A DNA stretch of 64,000 nt from Deinococcus radiopugnans ATCC 19172 (GCF_006335125.1 NZ_VDMO01000007.1:1-64000); one strand, 5' to 3'. Shown: positions 47,763 to 58,004, counted from the stretch's first letter. Numbers and translations are program-made. The notes: a model not told the origin generated them from the letters alone.

Positions 47763-48827
47763 TCAGGGCTGAAACTGCCGCTCCTGGGTGGCCGCTGGGT
47801 TCAGCCGCTCCCCTCGCACCGCTTCCCACGCGAAGGCCGATTGCATCGCCTCGGCCACCGTGAGCTGTGCCTTCCACCCGAGGGAGTCCCGCGCCCGCGT
47901 CGTGTCCGCATACGCGCCCGCGCTGTCGCCGGGGCGGCGCGGCCCCTCCCGCACTGTGACCGGCGTCGGCGAGGCCTCCTTGAAAGCCGTCACCAGTTCC
48001 CGTACCGTCACCCCGTTGCCGCTGCCGACATTGATGGGCAGGAACGACACCTGGCCCCGCCCCTCTCTGGCCGCCGCCTCGAAGGCCCCGTCGAAACCTT
48101 CCAGCGCCGCGACATGCGCCTGCGCCAGATCCCAGATGTGAATGTAGTCGCGCAGGCCGGTGCCATCGCGGGTGGCGTAGTCGGTGCCGGTGATCTCGAA
48201 GGCCTCCGCGCGGCCCTGGGCGGCCGCCATCAGCCGGCCCAGGATGTGGGTGGGGTCCGCGATGTACGGCCCGCTGCGCAGTTTCGGGTCCGCGCCCACC
48301 GGATTGAAATAGCGCAGGGCAATGGCCCGCATCGGCGTGGGCGTGGTCTGCGAGGCGGCGCACAGGTCCCCCAGCATCTCCTCGGTCATGCGCTTGCTGC
48401 GGGCGTAGGGGCTCAGCGGCTTTAAGGGGCTGTGCTCGTCCACCCGCAGGTCGGCGGGGCTGTCGTAGATGCTGGCGCTGGAACTGAAGATCACCCGCGT
48501 CTGCCCCAGCGCCAGCAGCGTCTCGAACAGCGTCAGGCTGCCCACCACGTTCTCGCGGTAGTACAGCGCGGGCTGGGCCACCGACTCGGTCACCACGATC
48601 CGCGCGGCAAAGTGCAGCGTGGCGGCGATGTCGGGATGCTCGGCGAAGATGCGCCGGACCAGGGCAGTGTCGGCCATGTCGCCGTGGTAAAAGAGGCGCC
48701 CCCGCGTGAACGCCTCCGGCCCGCTGACCAGCGAGTCCAGCACCACCGGGGTATGGCCCGCGTCCTCCAGCGCCGAACACGTCGTGCTGCCGATAAACCC
48801 CGCCCCACCGGTGACCAGAACCTTCAT
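47763..48827 (-). CDS. galE: UDP-glucose 4-epimerase
   Basis: 354 aa from the ATG complementary to 48825-48827, six bases after a TACTCT hexamer (complement of 48834-48839) with a GTGACG -35 17 bases further upstream; the in-frame start five codons earlier is rejected. VLVTGGAGFIGSTTCSAL, FSSSASIYD, SPYARSKRMTEEML (YxxxK), LRYFNPVGAD and GTGLRDYIHIWDLA are GalE signatures. Interconverts UDP-glucose and UDP-galactose (or their N-acetyl forms). Own promoter, upstream end of the polysaccharide locus. Confidence 0.92.
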   Translation of the reverse strand: MKVLVTGGAGFIGSTTCSALEDAGHTPVVLDSLVSGPEAFTRGRLFYHGDMADTALVRRIFAEHPDIAATLHFAARIVVTESVAQPALYYRENVVGSLTLFETLLALGQTRVIFSSSASIYDSPADLRVDEHSPLKPLSPYARSKRMTEEMLGDLCAASQTTPTPMRAIALRYFNPVGADPKLRSGPYIADPTHILGRLMAAAQGRAEAFEITGTDYATRDGTGLRDYIHIWDLAQAHVAALEGFDGAFEAAAREGRGQVSFLPINVGSGNGVTVRELVTAFKEASPTPVTVREGPRRPGDSAGAYADTTRARDSLGWKAQLTVAEAMQSAFAWEAVRGERLNPAATQERQFQP

Positions 48828-48858
48828 GGCCTGAGAGTACACGCAGTCGTCTGCCGCG

Positions 48859-50133
48859 TCACGCCGCCCCGTCCTGATTGCTGTCCACCGCCCGCGCCGC
48901 CAGCCGCCCCACCGTCAGCCCCTGCACGATGATGGAAAACACCACCACCACGTAGGTCATCACCAGGAAGAGGTCGCGCTCCGGCCCAGCGGGCACGGTG
49001 AAGGCCAGCGCCACGCTGATCGCCCCGCGCAGCCCGCCCCAGATCATCAGGCGGCGGGTGTAGGGGTTGAAGTCACGCCGCCGCCCCAGCACCATCACCG
49101 GCAGTTGCACGGAAATGGTGCGGCTCAGCAGCACCAGCGGAATGGCGATCAGCCCCAGCAGCAGCGATTGCCCGCTGAAGCGCACCACCACCACCTCCAG
49201 CGCCAGCAGCGCGAACAGGAAGATGTTCAGCAGCTCGTCGGCCAGGTGCCAGAAGCCCTCGAAGCGCTCGCGCGAGGACAGCCCCGCCGGGCGGCGGTCC
49301 GCCAGCGAGCCGATCAGCAGCCCGGCGGCGACGGCGGCCAGCGGCGCGGAGACGTGCAGATTGGCGGCCACGGCGGTGCAGGCCAGCACCACGCTCAGGG
49401 TGACCAGCACCTCCACCACGAAGTCGCTGACCGAACGCAAGGCCAGCCAGCCCAGCCAGCCCAGAAACAGTCCCAGCGCCAGCCCCCCCAGCGCCTCCTG
49501 CGCGAAGAACAGGGCCACACCGCCCGCGCTCATCGCGGGGCCGTGCAACTCGCCGCCGCCTCCCGCCGCCGCGATCCCGGCCAGCACCGCGAAGGCCACC
49601 ACGCCCACGCCGTCGTTGAACAGCGATTCGCCTGCCACCAGCGTTTCAATCCGTTTGGGCACCCCGGCCTGCTTGAGCATGCCCAGCACCGCCACCGGAT
49701 CGGTGGGGCTGATCAACGCGCCGAACAGCAGGCAGTACACCAGCGGCACGTCCAGCCCGAACAGGCCCAGCAGCGCGTAGGTGGCCCCGCCCACCAGCGC
49801 AATCGAGATGGCCGTGGACAGCAGCGCGAAGGTCAGCACCGGCCCGCGCAGCCCCCACAGCGCCTGCGAGTTGACGCCCAGCGCCCCCGCGAACAGCAGG
49901 AACGACAGCACGCCCTGAAACACGAAGTCGCTGAACTCGATGCCGCGCACCAGCGCCACCGCTTCCCGCGCAAACGGCACGTCCAGGCTGACAAACGCGA
50001 AGATAATCAGGCTCACGCCCAGGCCGCCCACGGTCACGCCGATCGAGGCAGGCAGCTTCCAGTAGCGGGCATTGACGAAGGCCAGCGCGGCGGTCACGCA
50101 GACCAGCAGGGTGGCGAGATCGAGGATTTGCAT
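48859..50133 (-). CDS. Na+/H+ antiporter, CPA1 (NhaP) family
   Basis: 424 aa, about 12 membrane helices. Family motifs LLFGALISPTDPVAVLGML and the ion-binding ESLFNDGVGVVAF (Asn-Asp pair) are present, plus GGLRGAISVALAF near the C-terminus. Exchanges Na+ (or K+) for protons across the cytoplasmic membrane. AGGAG precedes the ATG. No long cytoplasmic tail. Confidence 0.9.
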   Translation of the reverse strand: MQILDLATLLVCVTAALAFVNARYWKLPASIGVTVGGLGVSLIIFAFVSLDVPFAREAVALVRGIEFSDFVFQGVLSFLLFAGALGVNSQALWGLRGPVLTFALLSTAISIALVGGATYALLGLFGLDVPLVYCLLFGALISPTDPVAVLGMLKQAGVPKRIETLVAGESLFNDGVGVVAFAVLAGIAAAGGGGELHGPAMSAGGVALFFAQEALGGLALGLFLGWLGWLALRSVSDFVVEVLVTLSVVLACTAVAANLHVSAPLAAVAAGLLIGSLADRRPAGLSSRERFEGFWHLADELLNIFLFALLALEVVVVRFSGQSLLLGLIAIPLVLLSRTISVQLPVMVLGRRRDFNPYTRRLMIWGGLRGAISVALAFTVPAGPERDLFLVMTYVVVVFSIIVQGLTVGRLAARAVDSNQDGAA

Positions 50134-50150
50134 GGGGCGCTCCTGCGGAG

Positions 50151-50311
50151 GTCTGAAGGTCTAAGGGTCAAAAGGTCTGAACGCTGACGGGGTGACCTTT
50201 CTGGTTCCGCCTTGAAGTCAAGGGACTGGGGGCGTCTGGAGCCGCAGGCTTGAATGTTGGGAAGTGGCTGCGTCTCAGCCTTTAGCCTTTCAGGCGTTTA
50301 GACCTTCAGAC
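50151..50311. repeat. 14-bp perfect inverted repeat between two ion transporter genes
   Basis: GTCTGAAGGTCTAA at 50151-50164 and its exact complement at 50298-50311, 133 bases apart, with further GGTCTGAA and AGGCTAAAGG-like copies between. It fills the otherwise empty gap between the two transporter genes. Could be a remnant of a small repeat element. Confidence 0.7.
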
Positions 50312-50324
50312 TGGCTGCCACAGC

Positions 50325-51680
50325 CTACCCACCCCTCAGCACGAACGCCGCGTAGAACAGCCCCAGCGCCACCGTCACCGTGATCAGCGCCACCGGGGTG
50401 CCGTACCGCATGAACTCCACGAAGCCCATCGGGTGTCCCTCGCGGGCGGCGATGTCCGAGACCACGATGTTGGCCGACGCGCCGATTAAAGTCAGGTTGC
50501 CGCCCAGGCACGCGCCCAGGGACAGCGCCCACCACAGCGGGTCCATCGCCGGCCCCAGCGTGACCTGCAATTCGCGCAGCACGCTTGCCATGCTGATGGT
50601 GAAGGGGATGTTGTCCACGAAGCCGCTGATCAGGGCGCTGGAAAAGCCCACCGCCAGAATGCCCGCGCCGATGTTGCCGTCGATGGCGTTGGTCAGCCCG
50701 GCGGCCACCGTCTGGAACACGCCCACATGCTCCAGGCCGCCCACCACGATGAACAGGCCCATGAAGAACAGCAGCGTCGTCCATTCCACCTGCTCGAACA
50801 GTTCCACCGGCGTCAGGTCGGCGATCAGCATCAGAAAGGTGGAGGTGGTCAGCGCCACCAGCCCGGCCTCCAGGCCCAGCGGGTGCCCGATCATGAACAG
50901 CAGCAGCGTGACCGCGAAGACGCCCAGCGCCTGCTTCATCAGCTTGGGGTTGGTCTTGATCGGCGTGTTGTCGGTCAGGGCCGCCCGCAGCCGCTCGCTG
51001 TCGCCTGCCCCGGCCAGATCGCCGCGCACCCGCATCAGCAGGTGCATCAGGCCGATGCCCAGCACCGTCGCCACCGTGGCAAACGGGGCCACGTTCACCA
51101 GAAAGTCCCCGAAGCCCTTGCCCGCCACCGAGCCGATGATGATGTTGGGCGGGTCACCCACCAGCGTGGCGGTGCCCCCGGTGTTGCTGGCCAGGATCAC
51201 CGCGATCAGGTATGGCATCGGGCGCAGGCCCAGCCGCGCCACCACCGTCACCACCACCGGGGCCATGAACAGCACGGTGGTCACGTTGTCCAGAAAGGCG
51301 CTGAACACGGCGGTCAGGATGGAGAAGATCCACAGCACGCGGGCCGGTTCGCCGCGCGTGACGATCATGGCACGCCTCGCCACCACGTCGAAAAAGCCGC
51401 TGCGGCTCAGCACGTTGACGATGTTCATCATCCCGAACAGCAGAAAGATGGTGTTGAAGTCGATGCTGGCCCACGCCTGGGTGGGGGTCAGGATGCCCAG
51501 CACCATGACGGCGCAGGCCCCCAGCAGCGCGGCCACCGTGCGGTGAACGTACTTTTCCAGCAGGATCATGGCGTAGGTGGCGACGAACAGCGCGATGGCC
51601 AGCACCGTCAGCGTCTGCGGCGACAGGTTCAGGCCCAGGCTGGACAGCAGGTTGAGGGTCTCGCCGCCGGCCTCATGCAT
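50325..51680 (-). CDS. Ion transporter of the ArsB/NhaD superfamily
   Basis: 451 aa, about 12-13 membrane helices. Signature NTGGTATLVGDPPNIIIGS in the first half and a matching LGGNLTLIGASANIVVSD in the second half, the inverted-repeat motifs of the ion-transporter superfamily that includes NhaD and ArsB. SAFLDNVTTVLFMAPV is also typical. Substrate not certain; neighbouring CPA1 antiporter makes Na+/H+ exchange plausible. Translation is coupled to a 21-codon upstream frame and the transcript has a structured, terminator-bearing leader. Confidence 0.85.
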   Translation of the reverse strand: MHEAGGETLNLLSSLGLNLSPQTLTVLAIALFVATYAMILLEKYVHRTVAALLGACAVMVLGILTPTQAWASIDFNTIFLLFGMMNIVNVLSRSGFFDVVARRAMIVTRGEPARVLWIFSILTAVFSAFLDNVTTVLFMAPVVVTVVARLGLRPMPYLIAVILASNTGGTATLVGDPPNIIIGSVAGKGFGDFLVNVAPFATVATVLGIGLMHLLMRVRGDLAGAGDSERLRAALTDNTPIKTNPKLMKQALGVFAVTLLLFMIGHPLGLEAGLVALTTSTFLMLIADLTPVELFEQVEWTTLLFFMGLFIVVGGLEHVGVFQTVAAGLTNAIDGNIGAGILAVGFSSALISGFVDNIPFTISMASVLRELQVTLGPAMDPLWWALSLGACLGGNLTLIGASANIVVSDIAAREGHPMGFVEFMRYGTPVALITVTVALGLFYAAFVLRGG

Positions 51681-51738
51681 GGCGGCAGACCGGGGGACGG
51701 GTGGGGTAACGGCTGAGTCGGACAGGCAGATCGTTCAC
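51673..51738 (-). CDS. Short upstream leader peptide frame (21 aa)
   Basis: GTG start (complement of 51736-51738) with AAGGAG eight bases upstream; encodes NDLPVRLSRYPTRPPVCRHA and ends inside the transporter start (ATGCATGA). It is rich in Pro and Arg. Such an arrangement suggests translational coupling or ribosome-based control of the transporter. Confidence 0.5.
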   Translation of the reverse strand: MNDLPVRLSRYPTRPPVCRHA

Positions 51739-51784
51739 GGCAACACTCCTTGACAAGCGGAACAATGGGGGGCGGAAGATCGGG

Positions 51785-51811
51785 AAAAAGCGGCCCGGCA
51801 CGCCCTGGGCC
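51785..51811 (-). terminator. Terminator-like hairpin in the leader of the ion transporter
   Basis: On the minus strand GGCCC-AGGGCGTGCC-GGGCC followed by GCTTTTT (T-run complementary to 51785-51789). It lies upstream of the leader peptide and transporter, so it can act as an attenuator as well as terminating the SulP transcript. Confidence 0.65.
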
Positions 51812-51902
51812 CAAAAAAGGGAGGAAGCCGCGGTAGCAGACTTCCCCCAGTTCGGCGTATGGCCGCCGGCACCCGTGATGGTGGTCACAGGATTGTTGAG
51901 CC
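51812..51902 (-). ncRNA. Structured 5' leader, riboswitch-like (family unknown)
   Basis: Between the SulP stop codon and the terminator the minus strand can form three consecutive stems: CCTGTGA/TCACGGG, CGGCG/CGCCG and GGGGGAAG/CTTCCTCCC. Stems followed by a terminator and an ion transporter gene are the layout of a riboswitch or attenuator. I could not match it to a known class from memory. Confidence 0.4.
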
Positions 51903-53408
<1,506 letters not shown>

Positions 53409-53628
53409 GGGACACCTCTTGAAACGCGTGCCAGCGCGGGGCAGGCACGGACGGCGGCGGAAGGGTACGTCGGTTATCGTCAGGGGGCAACGGTTGGGGG
53501 GGCCAACGCGCCAGCCTGCGGCGTCGGAAAGTATGCCGGACGGCGGGGGCGCCCCGCAAGGGTTCGGGTCACGGTAGGGGAGAGCCGGGCGGAGTCGCCC
53601 GCCTCATGGCCGGTCTCCTGGGGAAGCC

Positions 53629-53674
53629 AAAAACCGCGCCCCACGCGGTCCCGCTGGCAGCGGGGCGTGGGGCG
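53629..53674 (-). terminator. Terminator of the 168-aa gene
   Basis: On the minus strand CGCCCCACG pairs with CGTGGGGCG (arms 53666-53674 and 53637-53645; an internal CCCCGCTG/CAGCGGG stem extends it) and is followed by CGGTTTTTGG. It lies 25 bases beyond the stop codon. Confidence 0.85.
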
Positions 53675-53698
53675 TGGGGCGCGGTGGGGCTGGTGGGC

Positions 53699-54205
53699 TT
53701 ACGCGGCCGGCTGTTCGGAGGTCTCGCCGGACTCGGCGGCGCGGCGGCTCCGGCCCGGACGCTCGGCGGGGGCCTCGGCGGCAGGGGTGGGCACGGGGGA
53801 GGCGGACGCGGCCGCCGGGGCGGTGCCTCCCGCCCCGATGCGGGTCAGCGTGTCGGCGAAGGCGCGCAGGGCGTCGCCCCCTTCCAGTTCGGCCACGGCG
53901 CGGGCGTTCAGCGCGCCCAGTTCCTCACGGGTCACGGCGTACTCGGGGGCGTCGTGGCCCTTGAGGCCCTGCAGCACCCGGTAGGCGGTGGCGGCCTCGA
54001 TCCTGGCCCCCTTGCCGGTGGTGATCCCGGCGTCGCTCAGCATCTCCGCGCCGATCAGGGTGATGCTCTCGCCGCTGATTAAAGTCACGCGGTCCCCGCG
54101 CTCCTCCATGTGGGCGGCCAGTTGCAGCAGACCCCGCAGGTCCAGCATCTGGTGGAAGAGGTCGAGATGGGCCAGCATCGCACCTGCTTTCTTGAGGGTA
54201 TCCAT
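53699..54205 (-). CDS. Hypothetical protein, candidate DNA-damage regulon member
   Basis: 168 aa. Residues 1-110 form a compact domain (MLAHLDLFHQMLDLRGLLQLAAHME, RVTLISGESITLIGAEMLSDAG, RIEAATAYRVLQGL) and the C-terminal ~45 residues are a low-complexity Ala/Pro/Glu tail. No enzyme motif, signal peptide or membrane helix. I recognise it only as the kind of short conserved Deinococcus protein without assigned function. The promoter is near-consensus (TTGACA, 16-base spacer, AATAAT) and six bases from the ATG, with an RDRM-like box over the spacer, which suggests control by DdrO like ddrC. Confidence 0.75.
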   Translation of the reverse strand: MDTLKKAGAMLAHLDLFHQMLDLRGLLQLAAHMEERGDRVTLISGESITLIGAEMLSDAGITTGKGARIEAATAYRVLQGLKGHDAPEYAVTREELGALNARAVAELEGGDALRAFADTLTRIGAGGTAPAAASASPVPTPAAEAPAERPGRSRRAAESGETSEQPAA

Positions 54206-54211
54206 ACGGCT

Positions 54212-54239
54212 ATTATTCTGTTTTGGACGTAAATGTCAA
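54212..54239 (-). promoter_or_regulatory. Promoter of the 168-aa gene (leaderless)
   Basis: -35 TTGACA (complement of 54234-54239), 16-base spacer, -10 AATAAT (complement of 54212-54217), then six bases to the ATG at 54205. Confidence 0.8.
54216..54232 (-). promoter_or_regulatory. RDRM-like operator over the 168-aa gene promoter
   Basis: TTACGTCCAAAACAGAA on the minus strand agrees with the recalled RDRM consensus at 11 of 17 positions and is nearly the same as the ddrC box (TTACGCTAAAAACAGAA). It covers the -35/-10 spacer and part of the -10, a position suited to repression. Confidence 0.55.
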
Positions 54240-54337
54240 GGGGTATTCTTAAGAATTCAGACACTGGTCTTCTGAACCCCCGGCTATCACGGCAAAAGAA
54301 GGGGAAGGCGCGGCGGCCTCCCCCCATGCATCTGCCC

Positions 54338-55543
54338 TCAGGGCGTGGTCTGACTGCGTCCGATCAGCGTGAGCTTGACCGTCAGCGGCTTGTCGCCGCG
54401 CAGCACGCTCAGGGTGATGGTGTCGCCGGGCTTGTAGGTGCGCACGGCGTACTGGAACTCGTCGAAGTTGATGATGCGCTTGCCGTCCACGGCCGTCACG
54501 ATGTCGCCGGACACCCGCCGGTCCTGATCGTCGAGTTCCAGCGGTTTGAGGCCCGCGCGGTCCGCCGGGCTGCCCCGCACGACGCTGGTGAAGAATGCGC
54601 CGGGCGTGTCGCCGAGCTTGAGGACGTCGCTGAGCCGCCTGAAATCCGCGGCGTCGAGGGTAAGGAACGTGGTAAACGGTCCGTTCAGGCCGATGCCGAT
54701 GATCGGCGCGTCCAGTTTCTTGCCGGCGCGCAGGTCCGCCAGCCGGGCGTCGCTGGCCGTGACCGGCACGGCGAAGGAGGCCGGTCCGCTGTTGCGGCTG
54801 ATGCTGATGTAGCTGACGATGCCAGTCAACTCGCCTCTGGTGTTCAGAATCGGGCCGCCGCTGTCGCCGGGCACCAGCGGGGCGCTCATCTGCAACGTGC
54901 CGGGGGGAAAGGTGGCCCCGCCGGGGCCGGCGCTGGCTTCCAGCCCGGTCAGGCGACCCGATTTGGGCTGCAGGAAGCCGCCGCCGCCGTTGCCCACCGC
55001 CAGCACTGCGTCGCCCACGCCCGGGCGGGCGCTGGCCAGCGGCACGAACGGCGTGCCCCTGGGCACCGAGACCCGCAGCAGCGCCAGATCGTCCTGATCG
55101 TCGTAGCCGACGACCTCCACCGCGTAGCGTTTCTTGTCCGCCGTCTGGGCGCTCAGGAACCTGGCCCCCTCCACCACGTGGTAGGCGGTCAGCGCCAGCC
55201 CGTCCGCCGAGATCAGCACGCCGGAGCCGATGCCGTCGGGATCGTCGCAGGCGCCGGGTTGGTTCAGGTCGCACTGCTCGATGCGCAGGGTGGCGGGCCG
55301 GACCTTGCTGAACAGCGTCTTCAGGGTCTGTTTCTCGGCGTCGCTCAGCGGTTTGGGGGTAGTTCTCGCGGTGCTGACCGGGGCGCTCTGGGCCGGCTTC
55401 TGGGCGAGCGGCGTAACCGCCTGGGCCTGCACGCCGGGCAGGGCCAGCCCGCCCAGCAGCACGCCGGACAGCAGCAGGGAACGAGGGTTGAGGTCCCGGC
55501 CCCGGACATCCCGGCGCGGGAGACGGTCGGTCTCAGCGGTCAT
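54338..55543 (-). CDS. Trypsin-like serine protease with PDZ domain (HtrA/DegP family)
   Basis: 401 aa. Signal peptide around residues 20-42 ([21 protein letters not shown]), Ala/Pro-rich linker, then protease domain with catalytic H122 (LTAYHVVEG), D152 (DDLALLRV) and S228 ([10 protein letters not shown]). One PDZ domain follows (~285-400; [17 protein letters not shown]... [12 protein letters not shown]). Exported envelope quality-control protease. CACAAT lies five bases before the ATG, a leaderless start. Only one PDZ, as in DegS-like and many Deinococcus members. Confidence 0.92.
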   Translation of the reverse strand: MTAETDRLPRRDVRGRDLNPRSLLLSGVLLGGLALPGVQAQAVTPLAQKPAQSAPVSTARTTPKPLSDAEKQTLKTLFSKVRPATLRIEQCDLNQPGACDDPDGIGSGVLISADGLALTAYHVVEGARFLSAQTADKKRYAVEVVGYDDQDDLALLRVSVPRGTPFVPLASARPGVGDAVLAVGNGGGGFLQPKSGRLTGLEASAGPGGATFPPGTLQMSAPLVPGDSGGPILNTRGELTGIVSYISISRNSGPASFAVPVTASDARLADLRAGKKLDAPIIGIGLNGPFTTFLTLDAADFRRLSDVLKLGDTPGAFFTSVVRGSPADRAGLKPLELDDQDRRVSGDIVTAVDGKRIINFDEFQYAVRTYKPGDTITLSVLRGDKPLTVKLTLIGRSQTTP

Positions 55544-55615
55544 GGTTCATTGTGCGTGGCGCGGGGCGGGGGGTCTGTGGCCGGACTTTCCATCTTGAGG
55601 CCCCCAGACCAGGGC

Positions 55616-55996
55616 CTACGCTGGCCCGCGTCCTGGCGGGTCATCCGGCGCCGGGTCCGGCGCGAACACGCTGGGGGCGGGGGACAGACCCACGCGGCGC
55701 TCGATCACCGCGCCCAGCCGCGCCAGGATGCCGGGGCCGCTCCAGCCGGTCACGCAGGCGGCGGCCAGCAGCAGGGCCGGCGCCGGATCGGGGCGCAGGG
55801 TCACGGTCATCAGGGCCACCACGGTCAGCGCGGCGATGCCGGCGGCCACCGCCAGGGCCAGTGCGGCGCGGGCACGCGGGGCGGTGTCCTGACCCAGCAG
55901 CCGCGCCAGTTGCGTGACGCCGCCGGCCACGAAGGCCGCTCCCAGCAGCGGGGCCAGGGTCAGCAGCGAGAGGGGAACGGGGGAGTGGTCGGACAT
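55616..55996 (-). CDS. Small integral membrane protein, unknown function
   Basis: 126 aa from the ATG complementary to 55994-55996, chosen for GGAGG six bases upstream; the frame extends further up but only across the operator region. Three hydrophobic helices (SLLTLAPLLGAAFVAGGVTQLA, ALALAVAAGIAALTVVALMTV, APALLLAAACVTG) and a Pro-rich acidic C-terminus. Divergent from the S24 repressor gene, with the 16-bp palindrome between them, so it may be a target of that repressor. Confidence 0.65.
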   Translation of the reverse strand: MSDHSPVPLSLLTLAPLLGAAFVAGGVTQLARLLGQDTAPRARAALALAVAAGIAALTVVALMTVTLRPDPAPALLLAAACVTGWSGPGILARLGAVIERRVGLSPAPSVFAPDPAPDDPPGRGPA

Positions 55997-56074
55997 GCGG
56001 ACCTCCGGTGCGGCGGGAGAGGACGGAAATCGACGCCGTATTCTGCTCAGGGCGTATTCAGGGACCGAGTGTAG

Positions 56075-56090
56075 TATGTCTACAGACATA
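56075..56090. promoter_or_regulatory. 16-bp palindromic operator between membrane protein and S24 repressor genes
   Basis: TATGTCTACAGACATA: perfect 7-base arms around AC. It contains the RDRM half-sites TATGTC and GACATA but with a 4- instead of 3-base spacer. Located between two divergent genes, 54 bases before the repressor ATG. Confidence 0.65.
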
Positions 56091-56131
56091 ATTCAAGTGA
56101 TTCAGATTCCAGTGCCCGTCTCGCGGCCCGC

Positions 56132-56143
56132 TAGACTCGGCGC
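56132..56143 (+). promoter_or_regulatory. -10 element of the S24 repressor gene (leaderless)
   Basis: TAGACT at 56132-56137 followed by six bases and the ATG at 56144. Confidence 0.5.
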
Positions 56144-56857
56144 ATGACGGGCGCATCTTCCTCTTCTGAACTGGCGGGCTGGCTGACGGCGCGGCGCACG
56201 GCTCTGGGGTTGCAGCAGGGCGAGGTCAGCGCCCGCACGCTGGACCACGGTGGGCCGGCGGGGCGCGTCACGCAGCCGTACCTGAGCCGGCTGGAACGCG
56301 CCGCCCGCCCGCTGGAGGCGCTGACCCCGGCCCGCCAGGACGCCCTGCGCCGCGCGCTGGAAATCCCGGCGGGCGAGTGGGTGGCGCGGACCGGGTTGCC
56401 GCTGCTGCAGCCGGCCCCCAGCGACGACGCCCTGCAGGTGCTGGAGCTGGTGCGGGTGCCGGTGCGCGCCCTGGCCAGTGCGGGGCTGCCGGTCACCGAG
56501 GACCACGCCAGCGTCATCGACCACGAACTGGTCCCGGTGCGCGATCACCGCCCCGGCATGCTGGTGCTGGAGGTGGGCGGCGAGTCCATGACCACCGCCG
56601 CCGGGGGCGGCATCCGGCCCGGGGACCGCATCTACGTCGATCCCGGCGATCTGGACCTGCGCGAGGGACTGGTGTACGTGCTGCATGTCCCGGGCCTGGG
56701 GCTGACCGTCAAACGCCTGCGCCGCTATGGGGGGGGCCGCAACGGGGGCGCCCTATGGCTGACCAGCGACAACCCCGATCACCCGCCGGTCAAGCCCGAG
56801 GAGGTCACCGTGGTGGGGCGGGTCTACTTTCACCAGCCGCGCGGCGTGCGCCTGTGA
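56144..56857 (+). CDS. XRE-type repressor with S24 (LexA/CI-like) peptidase domain
   Basis: 237 aa. N-terminal helix-turn-helix ([21 protein letters not shown]... [15 protein letters not shown]) and a C-terminal S24 peptidase-like domain with the Ser-Lys pair S148 (EVGGESMTT) and K190 ([10 protein letters not shown]). A putative self-cleavage site Ala113-Gly114 lies in ALASAGLPV between the domains. This is the design of phage CI and LexA repressors that cleave themselves on DNA damage. No phage genes surround it. The palindrome at 56075-56090 is a natural operator candidate. Coupled to the next gene by GTGA overlap. Confidence 0.88.
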   Translation: MTGASSSSELAGWLTARRTALGLQQGEVSARTLDHGGPAGRVTQPYLSRLERAARPLEALTPARQDALRRALEIPAGEWVARTGLPLLQPAPSDDALQVLELVRVPVRALASAGLPVTEDHASVIDHELVPVRDHRPGMLVLEVGGESMTTAAGGGIRPGDRIYVDPGDLDLREGLVYVLHVPGLGLTVKRLRRYGGGRNGGALWLTSDNPDHPPVKPEEVTVVGRVYFHQPRGVRL

Positions 56858-57336
56858 CGGGCGTGGGCGCTCCAGACCGGGACGTGTCCGACTCGCCTCC
56901 CACCACTGTTTTCGTGTACGGCACCCTGATGCCCGGCGAGCGCAACGCCCACGTCGCCGCGCAGGGGGGCCGTTTCCACGCCCGCCCCGCCACCCTGCCC
57001 GGCTACCGCCTGCTGCACCTGTGGCCGGAGGCCTACCCCGCGGTCATCCCCGGCGATGGGGGAGAGGCCGTGCGCGGTTTCGCCCTGACCTACGCGCCCG
57101 CCGACTGGCCGCTGGCCCTGCCGTTTCTGGACCGGCTGGAGGGCGTGGACGAGGCGCCGCCGCTGTACACCCGCGAGCGGGTCACGCTGGCGCTGGAGAG
57201 CGGCGAAACGCTGCCCGCCTGGGTTTATGTGTACGCGCTGGCCGAGCGGCTGGAGCGGCCCGGCGTTGTTCCTGTTCCGGGTGGCGACTGGACGGTCGTC
57301 CCAGACCGCAGCCGCAACCGCGAGAGTGACCGCTGA
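56854..57336 (+). CDS. Gamma-glutamylcyclotransferase-like protein
   Basis: 160 aa from the GTG overlapping the repressor stop; a GTG ten codons in is an alternative. [18 protein letters not shown] carries the YGTL motif and [20 protein letters not shown] the acidic and Tyr-Arg positions of the AIG2/GGCT fold. Family members cleave gamma-glutamyl amines or dipeptides to 5-oxoproline; the exact substrate here is unknown. The first ~15 residues are poorly structured. Confidence 0.85.
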   Translation: MTGVGAPDRDVSDSPPTTVFVYGTLMPGERNAHVAAQGGRFHARPATLPGYRLLHLWPEAYPAVIPGDGGEAVRGFALTYAPADWPLALPFLDRLEGVDEAPPLYTRERVTLALESGETLPAWVYVYALAERLERPGVVPVPGGDWTVVPDRSRNRESDR

Positions 57337-57357
57337 GCAGGAGGTGGGGCCAAGAGG

Positions 57358-57389
57358 AAACCGCCGCCCCATGGTCTGGGCGGCGGCTT
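57358..57389 (-). terminator. Hairpin terminator after rpsO
   Basis: AAGCCGCCGCC / GGCGGCGGTTT stem on the minus strand just beyond the rpsO stop; also faces the convergent cyclotransferase gene. The T-run is short. Confidence 0.6.
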
Positions 57390-57405
57390 CCGGAAACGCT
57401 GGACC

Positions 57406-57681
<276 letters not shown>

Positions 57682-57809
57682 GGGTGTTGCCTCTCTTGTT
57701 TGAAGTCCCGCGCGCAGCAGCCTCGGCAAAGTCCATTCCGCCGGGGGCGGGCCTGGGCCGGACCGCTCGCGGCGGCAGAGAAAGATACCACAGCCGCCGT
57801 GCTCTCGTC

Positions 57810-57838
57810 TTGACATGGGCAGGGGCCACCCCTAGTAT
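57810..57838 (+). promoter_or_regulatory. Strong promoter of tRNA-Leu
   Basis: TTGACA (57810-57815), exactly 17 bases, TAGTAT (57833-57838), 25 bases before the tRNA. The closest to consensus in the window. Confidence 0.85.
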
Positions 57839-57861
57839 TGCTTCTGCCCTCGTTTCACGGT

Positions 57862-57947
<86 letters not shown>

Positions 57948-57959
57948 GATCTGAAGATG

Positions 57960-57991
57960 CAGCGCCGGACTCTTTTGGGGGTTCGGCGCTG
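57960..57991. terminator. Hairpin after tRNA-Leu
   Basis: CAGCGCCGGA pairs with TTCGGCGCTG around an inner CTCTTTTGGGGG. Lies between the tRNA and the convergent GNAT gene; probably terminates both. Confidence 0.6.
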
Positions 57992-58004
57992 GTCTTTGGG
58001 CCGT

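Noticed and set aside
51812..51902. Cobalamin, guanidine-I or c-di-AMP riboswitch in the transporter leader
   Set aside because: Short resemblances (ACTAGGGCT, GGGGGAAG) were checked against the consensus motifs I remember and do not extend to the defining conserved cores.
56144..56857. Prophage, based on the CI-like repressor
   Set aside because: Neighbours are housekeeping genes (htrA, rpsO, tRNA-Leu); no integrase, terminase or structural gene is present.
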